Source: an uncultured Clostridia bacterium
Lineage (GTDB): Bacteria > Bacillota > Clostridia > TANB77 > CAG-508
Assembly (NCBI GenBank): GCA_934149075.1
Contig: CAKPDR010000023.1
Coordinates: 1-9,099, forward strand
DNA length: 9,099 nt
Direction: 5' to 3'
Shown: positions 1 to 5,595 of the stretch, in pieces
Layout: every line of letters starts with the position of its first letter
Position numbering within the stretch: the stretch's first letter is position 1
The notes under the pieces: generated by a model
What the model saw: only the letters and a program-made list of their open reading frames with translations
Databases searched by the model: none
What the model was told of the DNA's origin: nothing
Position numbers and translations under genes: made by a program

Positions 1-9
1 ATAAAAAAT

Positions 10-42
10 ACCCAAGTGACTTTTTCTTACAGCCACTTGGGT
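10..42 (-). terminator. Hairpin terminator at the window edge
   Basis: Arms acccaagtg (10-18) and cacttgggt (34-42) pair perfectly over 9 bp around a 15-nt loop. Read on the minus strand the stem is followed by TATTTTTTAT, a good U-tract; on the plus strand no T-run follows. It therefore fits an intrinsic terminator for leftward transcripts. It lies about 140 nt past the ROK kinase stop, so it would be a second, stronger stop behind the hairpin at 177-199, or would end a short unseen transcript. Nothing convincing as a gene was seen in 43-176. Confidence 0.6.
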
Positions 43-176
43 TTCATTATATCATATTTGATTATACACACGGACATCCGCAATGTAAGGAAAGATACCC
101 TTTTTTTATTACCATTTTTATTGCTATCCATAATTTCATATCTCACTTTCAGTCAATTATCAATTAACTATTATTA

Positions 177-199
177 AGCAACACTATATTAGTGTTGCT
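177..199 (-). terminator. Hairpin overlapping the ROK kinase stop codon
   Basis: A perfect 10-bp stem, agcaacacta (177-186) and tagtgttgct (190-199), with a 3-nt loop. The last codons and the TAG stop (184-186) of the kinase gene form part of the stem. Downstream on the minus strand the sequence is TTAATAATAG, only a weak U-tract, so it may be a weak terminator or a 3'-end stabilising hairpin, with the hairpin at 10-42 as backup. Confidence 0.5.
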
Positions 200-1068
200 C
201 CGATTATTCCTGCATCATTTTTAAATTTTGCAAGTTTTATTATTATATCACATCTCTTATTAAATAGCAAGTTTCCTTGTAATAACGCATTTTTTAATGG
301 ATTATATAATATATCTTTATATTCTGCAAAACTTCCACCGATACATATAGCATCTGGTTCAAATATGTTAATAATATTAGAAATTCCTATACTTAAGTCT
401 TCTATATATTTATTTAGCATATATTTTAATGTACAATTATCTAGATTTTTTCTTATGAAATCTCTTATAATTCCACCATCCATTGTATTTAATTCAAATT
501 CATCTGCAATTTTTCTTTTAAATTTTTTTAAACTAGCATAAGTTTCAAAACAGCCTCTTTTTCCACAATTGCATATATTTCCGTTTTTATGAATTATTGT
601 ATGGCTAAATTCAAATCCTGGAAATTCTGTAGGTTCCATTAATTTATTATTATAAATTACAGCTCCTCCAACTCCTGTTCCTATACATAAAAATACACTA
701 TTTTTATATGGTGCTAGTTCTCCATATTTTTGTTCTGCTAATGCCGCACATTTTGCATCATTTTTTAATTTAATGTCTAGATTTAATTTTTCTTTTAATT
801 TATTTACTAAATCATAATTTTCTAAATCTAAATTAACTGACTTAATAATTTTATTATCAGATATAGTCCCTGGAACAGCTATTCCTATACTCTCAACTTC
901 AAATTCTGACATCATATCTTTAACTGTTTCTATTATAAATAATTCTATTAATTCTTTTACATTGTTTCTTTCAATTATAAACTTTTCTTCTTTTAAAATA
1001 ATAGAGCCATTTTCATCAACTAACCCTATTGCAATATGACTTCCGCCTATATCAATTCCTATTTTCAT
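184..1068 (-). CDS. ROK-family sugar kinase (glucokinase-like)
   Basis: A 294-residue protein of normal ROK length, predicted to phosphorylate a hexose such as glucose, fructose or an N-acetyl sugar with ATP in the cytoplasm. The N-terminal phosphate loop DIGGSHIAIGLVD (residues 6-18), the catalytic-Asp motif KNDAKCAALAE (D104), the second nucleotide-binding loop IGTGVGGAV (129-137) and the zinc-type motif, with H156 followed by CNCGKRGCFE (166-175), are all visible. The C-terminus DAGIIGA is typical of the family. The usual GExGH block reads FEFSH but keeps the Glu and His. An AAAGGA ribosome site lies upstream of the ATG. It has no DNA-binding N-terminus, so it is an enzyme rather than a NagC/XylR-type repressor. 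It is the last gene of the minus-strand unit starting at 2041. Substrate cannot be read from the sequence. Confidence 0.93.
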   Translation of the reverse strand: MKIGIDIGGSHIAIGLVDENGSIILKEEKFIIERNNVKELIELFIIETVKDMMSEFEVESIGIAVPGTISDNKIIKSVNLDLENYDLVNKLKEKLNLDIKLKNDAKCAALAEQKYGELAPYKNSVFLCIGTGVGGAVIYNNKLMEPTEFPGFEFSHTIIHKNGNICNCGKRGCFETYASLKKFKRKIADEFELNTMDGGIIRDFIRKNLDNCTLKYMLNKYIEDLSIGISNIINIFEPDAICIGGSFAEYKDILYNPLKNALLQGNLLFNKRCDIIIKLAKFKNDAGIIGATLI

Positions 1069-1100
1069 ATTTTACTTTTTCCTTTCGAAAATGTATACAA

Positions 1101-1844
1101 TTAAACCTGAACAATTTGTGTTATTGCTGATGCACATAAAATAATTATATTACTAATTGACAAAAAATATCCGACTGGAACATTATCAATTTTAACTTTT
1201 TTATTTCCATTATTTTTTTGATTTATTTTTAATTTTAATAAATATAATAATATTCCAATTGCTGTAATTACAATCGTATATGCAAATATTTCTACCTCTG
1301 AAAATACTAACATCATATTAAATAACATTAGCATTCCAATTGTATAACTATTTTGAGCATATTTTCTAAGAAAAATTGTGTCTACTACTAGTAATATTAT
1401 ATATAAACCCAAACATACTGTATTAAAATATATACTTGATGGATCAATTGTATATGAATATACAATATATATCATTGACACAATTACTCCAAATGTAGTA
1501 ACCTTTTTGTCTATATTGATATGTTTTTTATCTATTCCTGCTATTATGAACAATATTGTTAAATATACTATTGTAAATACGTACATGATTATTTGTGATA
1601 GTTTCAAACTATTAATATCTATTCCTAAAGCCTTGCCAAAAAGAACAAATAAGATTCCTATTAATATTTCATATGATATTTTTATTATTTTTTTTGAAAT
1701 TTTTTGCTTGCCCTCAGGTTCAATATTTGTTACACCTTTTTTCATTATTTTTATATTTCTTGGAATTCTATATATTGCTACCTGGCAAAAGACTCCAGTT
1801 CCAATTCCTATTATAAATAGTACTACATATAATAATATATTCAT
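1101..1844 (-). CDS. Degenerate prepilin peptidase (A24)-like membrane protein
   Basis: A very hydrophobic protein of 247 residues with about six to seven membrane segments. The N-terminal block VFCQVAIYRIPR (18-29) matches the GSFLNVVIYRLPR signature of type IV prepilin peptidases. AGIDKKHINID (102-112) resembles their first Asp motif (IDxxxxxxPD) and keeps D105 and D112. VPVGYFLSIS (222-231) resembles the conserved VPFGPFLALG end. The region where GxGDxK should carry the second catalytic Asp instead reads AQNSYTIGML (163-172), so catalysis is doubtful. The cysteine tetrad of classical PilD is absent, as in many Firmicutes. Start choice: the ribosome site AAGAAGGG ends one base before an ATG at 1853 but about 10 bases before the ATG at 1844, so 1844 is preferred; the alternative adds three residues. 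It sits 23 nt after a pilin-like mini-gene and 32 nt before the ROK kinase, suggesting co-transcription. The family call rests on motifs only. Confidence 0.68.
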   Translation of the reverse strand: MNILLYVVLFIIGIGTGVFCQVAIYRIPRNIKIMKKGVTNIEPEGKQKISKKIIKISYEILIGILFVLFGKALGIDINSLKLSQIIMYVFTIVYLTILFIIAGIDKKHINIDKKVTTFGVIVSMIYIVYSYTIDPSSIYFNTVCLGLYIILLVVDTIFLRKYAQNSYTIGMLMLFNMMLVFSEVEIFAYTIVITAIGILLYLLKLKINQKNNGNKKVKIDNVPVGYFLSISNIIILCASAITQIVQV

Positions 1845-1867
1845 TTTTTTCATTCCCTTCTTTTGTA

Positions 1868-2041
1868 TTAAATAGAATTATTTGCAATATTCTGTGTATT
1901 TTGTGTATTAACTGTATTATTGGTGTTTGTTAACTTCTTTGGTTTTTCATAAACCATTGCAATTATTACTCCTACTATAATTATTGATATAACAAGTGTC
2001 ATCAATATTTCTAGACTTGTTTTTCCGTTTTCTTTTTTCAT
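1868..2041 (-). CDS. Small pilin-like protein with class III signal
   Basis: A 57-codon gene with a good ribosome site (AGAAAGGAAA) upstream of the ATG. The protein has a short charged leader MKKENG, then KTSLEILM leading into a single hydrophobic helix (about residues 12-30), a basic stop (EKPKK), and a Thr/Asn/Gln-rich tail to the stop. If cleaved after G6, serine falls at +3 and glutamate at +5, as in class III/type IV prepilin signals (compare the QxSxE pattern). The mature product would be only 51 residues: the pilin stalk with almost no head. It lies immediately upstream of a prepilin-peptidase-like gene, which supports the reading. It might be a minor pilin or pseudopilin-like membrane peptide. 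No assembly ATPase or platform gene is in the window. Existence is well supported; function is inferred. Confidence 0.72.
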   Translation of the reverse strand: MKKENGKTSLEILMTLVISIIIVGVIIAMVYEKPKKLTNTNNTVNTQNTQNIANNSI

Positions 2042-2064
2042 GTTAAAATATTTCCTTTCTCACA

Positions 2065-2078
2065 CAAAAAGCTTTTTG
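2065..2078. repeat. 14-bp perfect palindrome in 5' leader
   Basis: caaaaagctttttg is its own reverse complement. It lies between the minus-strand promoter (2098-2125) and the ribosome site of the pilin-like gene. It has no loop, so it reads better as a possible protein-binding site than as an RNA hairpin; in such AT-rich DNA chance is also possible. Confidence 0.3.
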
Positions 2079-2097
2079 GCTCTTTTATACTAATTAT

Positions 2098-2125
2098 ATT
2101 TTATATGTTTTAATTAAAATGTCAA
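2098..2125 (-). promoter_or_regulatory. Sigma-A promoter for pilin-like/ROK unit
   Basis: On the minus strand a perfect TTGACA (2120-2125) is separated by 16 nt from TAAAAT (2098-2103), one mismatch from TATAAT. The spacer contains the palindrome TTTTAATTAAAA (2108-2119). The start site would fall near 2090, leaving a leader of about 50 nt before the ATG at 2041. This is the only strong vegetative promoter seen for the three-gene unit. Confidence 0.65.
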
Positions 2126-2185
2126 GATTTTTTTATAATTTGTCATTTAATTGTATTTTTTGTAATATTTTTGTCATATTGATTT

Positions 2186-2214
2186 GCATATTTTTCTTTT
2201 TTTAGGAAATACTG
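2186..2214 (+). promoter_or_regulatory. Sigma-G (forespore) promoter for spoVA
   Basis: GCATA (2186-2190) matches the sigma-G -35 pattern GHATR. After a 17-nt spacer, AATACTG (2208-2214) matches five of seven positions of the sigma-G -10 pattern CATWHTA. The start site would be near 2221, giving a leader of about 20 nt that contains the AAGGAGG ribosome site. spoVA is a sigma-G operon in known spore formers, so placement and sequence agree. No sigma-A promoter was seen here on the plus strand. Confidence 0.58.
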
Positions 2215-2228
2215 TTGATAATAAATTA

Positions 2229-2235
2229 AGGAGGT
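2229..2235 (+). promoter_or_regulatory. spoVAC: Ribosome binding site fixing the spoVAC start
   Basis: AAGGAGG ends five nt before the ATG at 2241. An ATG at 2184 in the same frame would add 19 residues but lies upstream of this site and inside the proposed promoter, so 2241 is chosen. Confidence 0.85.
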
Positions 2236-2240
2236 CACAA

Positions 2241-2705
2241 ATGAAACCATTAGATTCTAAAAAAGATTATCAAAATTATGTTGATAAAAAATCCCCTAAT
2301 TCCCCTATATGGAAAAATTGCTTTAATGCATTTTGGGTTGGTGGATTAATTTGTTCAATTGGTCAAATAATTATGAATATATGTAAATATAGAGGACTTT
2401 CACAAGAAACTTCTGGTACCATTGTTTCTATCATTTTGATTGCAATTAGTGCATTTTTAACAGGTCTTAATATTTTTAATAAAATTGGAAAATTTGCCGG
2501 TGCTGGTTCTTTAGTTCCTATTACTGGTTTTGCTAATTCTATTGTTTCTCCTGCTATGGAATATAAGTCAGAAGGTTATATTATGGGTGTTGGTGGTAAA
2601 ATGTTTACCGTTGCTGGTCCTGTTCTTGTTTTTGGTATTTCAGCTTCTATTATTGTTGGACTTGTATTTTTAATTTTTAACACTCAATCTATTACTTTAG
2701 TATAA
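2241..2705 (+). CDS. spoVAC: Stage V sporulation protein AC (SpoVAC)
   Basis: A 154-residue integral membrane protein, close to the roughly 150 residues of the Bacillus subtilis protein. It acts in the forespore inner membrane, where SpoVA proteins import dipicolinic acid (DPA) during sporulation and release it at germination; SpoVAC is described as a mechanosensitive channel component. A polar N-terminus (1-24) is followed by hydrophobic segments at about 28-47, 58-77 and 120-147, with the family block FAGAGSLVPITGFANS (85-100) between the second and third. The same block recurs in SpoVAE downstream, showing the two are related. It is the first gene of a spoVAC-D-E operon, with spoVAD starting 21 nt later. 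The start is set by the AAGGAGG site. The family is recognised with high confidence. Confidence 0.95.
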   Translation: MKPLDSKKDYQNYVDKKSPNSPIWKNCFNAFWVGGLICSIGQIIMNICKYRGLSQETSGTIVSIILIAISAFLTGLNIFNKIGKFAGAGSLVPITGFANSIVSPAMEYKSEGYIMGVGGKMFTVAGPVLVFGISASIIVGLVFLIFNTQSITLV

Positions 2706-2725
2706 AAAGAAAGGAATGAAATTTT

Positions 2726-3727
2726 ATGCAAAAATTAGGAAAACAAACAATTAAATTTGATACTCCCCCAGTTATTACAGAAGTTGCTTCTATTGTTGGT
2801 CCTAAAGAAGCTAATGGACCACTTGCAAAGTATTTTGATCAATGTATAGAAGATGAGTTTTGGGGTGAAAAAACATGGGAAAAATCTGAAAGTAAAATTA
2901 TAAAAGAAACTGTGAATATGGCCATCTCAAAATCTGGAATTTCTTCAAGTGATATTGAATATTGTTTTGCTGGTGATTTATTAAATCAATGTATTTCTTC
3001 AAGCTTTGGACTTCGAGCACTTAATATTCCTTTTCTTGGAATATTTGGAGCATGTTCAACTTTTGTTGAAGGTCTAAGTCTTGGCTCTATTGTTACAGAA
3101 GCATGTGCTCAACATGTATTATGTGCTGCATCTAGTCATTTTTGTAGTGCTGAAAAACAATTCAGATTTCCATTAGAATTAGGAAATCAACGTCCACCAA
3201 CATCTCAATGGACAGTTACAGGTGCTGGTGCTGCAATATTATCTAAGTCTGGTGATGGACCTTTTATAACACATATCACTTCTGGAAAAATTGTTGATAT
3301 GGGAATTAAAGACGCTAATAATATGGGTTCTGCTATGGCTCCTGCTGCTCTTGATACTTTAGTTTGTCATTTTAAAGATACTGGTCGTGCTCCATCATAT
3401 TATGATGCTATTATTACTGGTGATTTAGGACACATTGGTAAGGAAATTTTAACAGAACTTGCTTTAGATAAAGGTTATAATATTAAATCAAATTATAATG
3501 ATTGTGGCGTTATGATTTTTGATAAAGAAAATCAAGATACACATTCTGGTGGTAGTGGATGTGGTTGTTGTGCTAGTGTATTTTCAGGATATTTCTTTAA
3601 ACAACTTAAAGATAAAAAAATAAAAAGATTACTTTTAATTGCTACAGGTGCATTGACAAATTCAACTTCTTCTCAACAGGGTGAATCTATTCCTGGGATT
3701 GCACATGCAGTTAGTATTGAAATGTAA
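2726..3727 (+). CDS. spoVAD: Stage V sporulation protein AD (SpoVAD), DPA-binding
   Basis: A 333-residue soluble or membrane-associated protein (B. subtilis SpoVAD has about 338) with a thiolase/KAS-III fold. It binds DPA at the forespore inner membrane and works with SpoVAC and SpoVAE in DPA uptake. Visible family blocks are FAGDLLNQCISSSFGLR (81-97), the thiolase nucleophile region GIFGACSTFVEG (105-116, C110), VTGAGAAIL (164-172), TGDLGHIG (231-238), the cysteine-rich GSGCGCCASV (276-285) and the closing block SIPGIAHAVSIE (321-332). It is richer in cysteine than expected for a cytosolic protein, although most fall in conserved blocks. Ribosome site GAAAGGA precedes the ATG by about 10 nt. 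It is the middle gene of the operon, with spoVAE 24 nt downstream. No truncation or frameshift. Confidence 0.97.
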   Translation: MQKLGKQTIKFDTPPVITEVASIVGPKEANGPLAKYFDQCIEDEFWGEKTWEKSESKIIKETVNMAISKSGISSSDIEYCFAGDLLNQCISSSFGLRALNIPFLGIFGACSTFVEGLSLGSIVTEACAQHVLCAASSHFCSAEKQFRFPLELGNQRPPTSQWTVTGAGAAILSKSGDGPFITHITSGKIVDMGIKDANNMGSAMAPAALDTLVCHFKDTGRAPSYYDAIITGDLGHIGKEILTELALDKGYNIKSNYNDCGVMIFDKENQDTHSGGSGCGCCASVFSGYFFKQLKDKKIKRLLLIATGALTNSTSSQQGESIPGIAHAVSIEM

Positions 3728-3751
3728 TTTTAAAATATTGGAGGTGTTCTT

Positions 3752-4138
3752 ATGGATTGGTTACAAAGTATTTCATGGATTGGATTACTAAAATGTTTTA
3801 TTACTGGTGGACTTATTTGTGTTATTGGTCAAATTTTGATTGATAAAACTAAACTTACTCCTGCAAGAATTTTAGTTATTTTTGTTACTACTGGTACTAT
3901 TTTAGGTGGTCTTGGTATATATCAATATCTTGTGGACTTTGCAGGCGCTGGTGCTACTGTTCCTTTGACTGGTTTTGGTTATAATTTAGCAAAAGGTGCT
4001 ATTAAGGGGGTTAAAGAGTCTGGTATTGTTGGTGCTTTTACTGGTGGAGTTTCCGCTTCTGCTGGTGGTATTGCTGCTGCTGTGTTTTTTGGATATATTG
4101 CTTCTTTGATTTCTAAACCTAAAATGAAGAAGGAATAA
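3752..4138 (+). CDS. spoVAE: Stage V sporulation protein AE (SpoVAEb-type)
   Basis: A 128-residue membrane protein with hydrophobic stretches at about 9-30, 37-60 and 92-121 and a basic tail (SKPKMKKE). The diagnostic block FAGAGATVPLTGFGYN (63-78) parallels that of SpoVAC, consistent with related membrane subunits of the DPA channel. Length fits SpoVAEb of Bacillus (about 116). A clear GGAGG site (3740-3744) lies 7 nt before the ATG. It is the last gene of a compact three-gene operon; spoVAA, spoVAB, spoVAEa and spoVAF are not present, which is the reduced layout common in Clostridia. No T-run-bearing terminator for the plus strand was seen after the stop. Confidence 0.94.
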   Translation: MDWLQSISWIGLLKCFITGGLICVIGQILIDKTKLTPARILVIFVTTGTILGGLGIYQYLVDFAGAGATVPLTGFGYNLAKGAIKGVKESGIVGAFTGGVSASAGGIAAAVFFGYIASLISKPKMKKE

Positions 4139-4172
4139 AATTTTTAATTGTGTTATAAATTTAAAGAAAAAT

Positions 4173-4206
4173 GCCCCAATTATACAAACATTAGTATAAT
4201 TGGGGC
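4173..4206 (-). terminator. Stem-loop terminator, copy A of repeated element
   Basis: A perfect 13-bp stem, gccccaattatac (4173-4185) and gtataattggggc (4194-4206), around an 8-nt loop. Read leftward it is followed by ATTTTTCTTTA, so it terminates the gene at 4225-4800. Rightward it is followed by TAAAAAG, without a T-run, so it would serve spoVAE poorly. Its shape, loop size and inner stem are shared with 7546-7583 and more weakly with 4980-5013, while the outer pairs differ by compensated changes. Confidence 0.85.
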
Positions 4207-4224
4207 TAAAAAGAATTAAACTAT

Positions 4225-4800
4225 TTAGAAACTTTCTATGATTCCTTTTAATATTTTCTCATCAACGTAGTCTGGCAGTATATCATAATTTAATTCAATC
4301 AAATTCATGATATATTCAGATTTTTTTTCTGAATACTTTAAGTATTCATCTCTGAGAAATTCTATTGTTTTAAAAGAAGGATAAAATCTTTCCTTTTGAG
4401 AAAACTTGCCCATAAAGATTTTATAAAGATATAAAATTTTCAGATCCTTTGCTCGCGGATTTTTTTCAATTTCATCCTTAAAATCCTTATTCTCTATAAC
4501 AAACACAGCAGCATCAAACCATTCTTCAGTCATATTTCCTGCAATAGCCCTGTTTATTACGGATATTTCAGCTAAATTCCGAAGTACCTTCTTCAGTTCT
4601 TCTTCACCATATTCTTCATACAGTGATTTCAAAATCTGGAAAGTTTCTTCGTCTTCAGTAGCCAATTCTCTCTCAAGTTCTTTCCAATCGCAGAAATTTA
4701 AAAACATCAGCTCATAAAAACCATCACTGTTTTTTTCTGTATTCATCTCCTTTAATAGTTCATTTTCTTTTTCTTTAAGATGTTCCTGATCCATATACAT
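4225..4800 (-). CDS. Hypothetical protein, MYM[D/N]QE family, copy A
   Basis: A 191-residue acidic, probably alpha-helical cytoplasmic protein with no signal peptide or membrane segment. The family was not recognised. It is a diverged paralogue of the gene at 7611-8240. Shared points are the start MYM(D/N)QE, a KEM block followed by GF and MF (about residues 17-33), LK(S/T)LY(E/K)EYGE (58-67), a short NR motif near 83, (E)NP followed by LKILY (113-125) and the ending SF. Ribosome site AAAGGAG lies about 6 nt before the ATG. It has its own promoter (4844-4872) and terminator (4173-4206), so it is a single-gene unit. The base composition is less AT-rich than the spoVA genes. Such paralogue sets in accessory DNA can be immunity or antitoxin genes, but nothing here shows that. 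Confidence 0.82.
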   Translation of the reverse strand: MYMDQEHLKEKENELLKEMNTEKNSDGFYELMFLNFCDWKELERELATEDEETFQILKSLYEEYGEEELKKVLRNLAEISVINRAIAGNMTEEWFDAAVFVIENKDFKDEIEKNPRAKDLKILYLYKIFMGKFSQKERFYPSFKTIEFLRDEYLKYSEKKSEYIMNLIELNYDILPDYVDEKILKGIIESF

Positions 4801-4843
4801 ATGAATCTCCTTTCTCTTTTGCTAAACTATTAGTTACATTTCC

Positions 4844-4872
4844 ATTATACTACAACTTTACATAAAGTGCAA
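4844..4872 (-). promoter_or_regulatory. Sigma-A promoter of copy A gene
   Basis: On the minus strand TTGCAC (4867-4872), 17-nt spacer, perfect TATAAT (4844-4849). The spacer begins with the inverted repeat TTTATGTAAA, a possible operator. The -35 box sits in ACTTGCA, a context also found at 6457-6462. Confidence 0.72.
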
Positions 4873-4979
4873 GTTTTTTTAAGTTCTTATGTAATAAAAT
4901 TATATAGTATTCAATATATTTTTTCACACTTATTTAAAAATTTTTTAATTAATTGATTTCCATATTCCTTTTTATTATC

Positions 4980-5013
4980 GATTCAAATATACCCATACTA
5001 GTATAATTTAGAC
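4980..5013 (-). repeat. Decayed third copy of the stem-loop element
   Basis: gattcaaatatac (4980-4992), an 8-nt spacer and gtataatttagac (5001-5013) have the same 13/8/13 geometry as copies A and B. Ten of 13 positions can still pair (one as G-U). The right arm and the flank cttaaaaagaaa match copy B closely. No T-run follows on the minus strand, so it is probably a poor terminator. It lies 31 nt past the stop of the gene at 5045-5425. Confidence 0.45.
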
Positions 5014-5044
5014 TTAAAAAGAAAAAAGAGATTATGTGTTACAA

Positions 5045-5425
5045 TTATAATGTAAATTTAATTGCCATAATTATTAATATTCCAACTATTATCATGGCAA
5101 CATAATAATAGTTCAAAAATTTCTTTTTAGTAAATATTTTGAATCTATTATCATCTTTTTCCCCTTCTATGTTTTTTAATTCTTCAATTCCATCAGTAAT
5201 AATTGTTGCATTTTCATAATCTTTTATAAATTGTTTTACTTTGTCTAAATTGTTTTCATTTACATATAAACAATATACTTGATAATACTTACTTGCTTCT
5301 TTGTATCTTTCAAGCCATCTCTCCTCAATTTTCATTTCATAATATACATTTTCTTCTTTCAACCATTCTTCTAGATATTTCTTTAATTCTTCTCTTTCTG
5401 TATTAAATTCAATTACTTTTACCAT
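5045..5425 (-). CDS. Small C-terminally anchored protein, DUF2007-like
   Basis: A 126-residue protein with a charged, probably helical and sheet-forming N-terminal domain (1-90), a basic linker and one C-terminal membrane helix (about 107-124). The order acidic helix, then YYQVYCLYVNENNLDKVKQFI (around residues 47-67) recalls the small DUF2007-type 'putative signal transducing' domain, where a LYVPEEDxEKAxEIL pattern ends the fold; this is a weak likeness by eye. With a C-terminal anchor the domain would face the cytoplasm. The start is odd: no ribosome site precedes the ATG at 5425, yet a strong AAGGAGAAC site lies about 45 nt upstream before an ATG at 5465 that opens only a six-codon ORF in another frame. 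This could be a coupled leader peptide or an old frameshift. Confidence 0.68.
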   Translation of the reverse strand: MVKVIEFNTEREELKKYLEEWLKEENVYYEMKIEERWLERYKEASKYYQVYCLYVNENNLDKVKQFIKDYENATIITDGIEELKNIEGEKDDNRFKIFTKKKFLNYYYVAMIIVGILIIMAIKFTL

Positions 5426-5544
5426 TATTTTTTGTATGATATATTTAATAACTTAAATACACCATGTTCTCCTTATATAATATATTTAGATTTTTAACAT
5501 GATATCTATAAACACTTATATAAAAATTATTCAAATTGCTTAAA

Positions 5545-5572
5545 AAGGACAGAAACATTTGTCTCTGTCCTT
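5545..5572 (-). terminator. Terminator of the internally repeated gene
   Basis: Arms aaggacaga (5545-5553) and tctgtcctt (5564-5572) pair over 9 bp around a 10-nt loop. Leftward the stem is followed by TTTAAGC after a run of T, a fair U-tract. It begins 23 nt past the stop at 5596. Confidence 0.8.
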
Positions 5573-5595
5573 CGGATAACTTTGCTACTTCTTCT

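Noticed and set aside
71..80. cggacatccg mini-hairpin
   Set aside because: A 4-bp stem with a 2-nt loop is too small to be a stable structure.
1378..1875. 165-codon ORF on the plus strand
   Set aside because: It lies fully opposite the peptidase-like gene, which has family motifs and a ribosome site; the plus-strand frame is Ile/Thr-rich antisense with no ribosome site.
4173..4206. Bidirectional terminator also serving spoVAE
   Set aside because: The stem could slow transcription from both sides, but only the minus direction has a U-tract.
4952..4999. Minus-strand 15-codon ORF beginning MGIFESIIKR
   Set aside because: The start resembles those of some small proteins, but it has no ribosome site, lies within the decayed stem-loop and stops after 15 codons.
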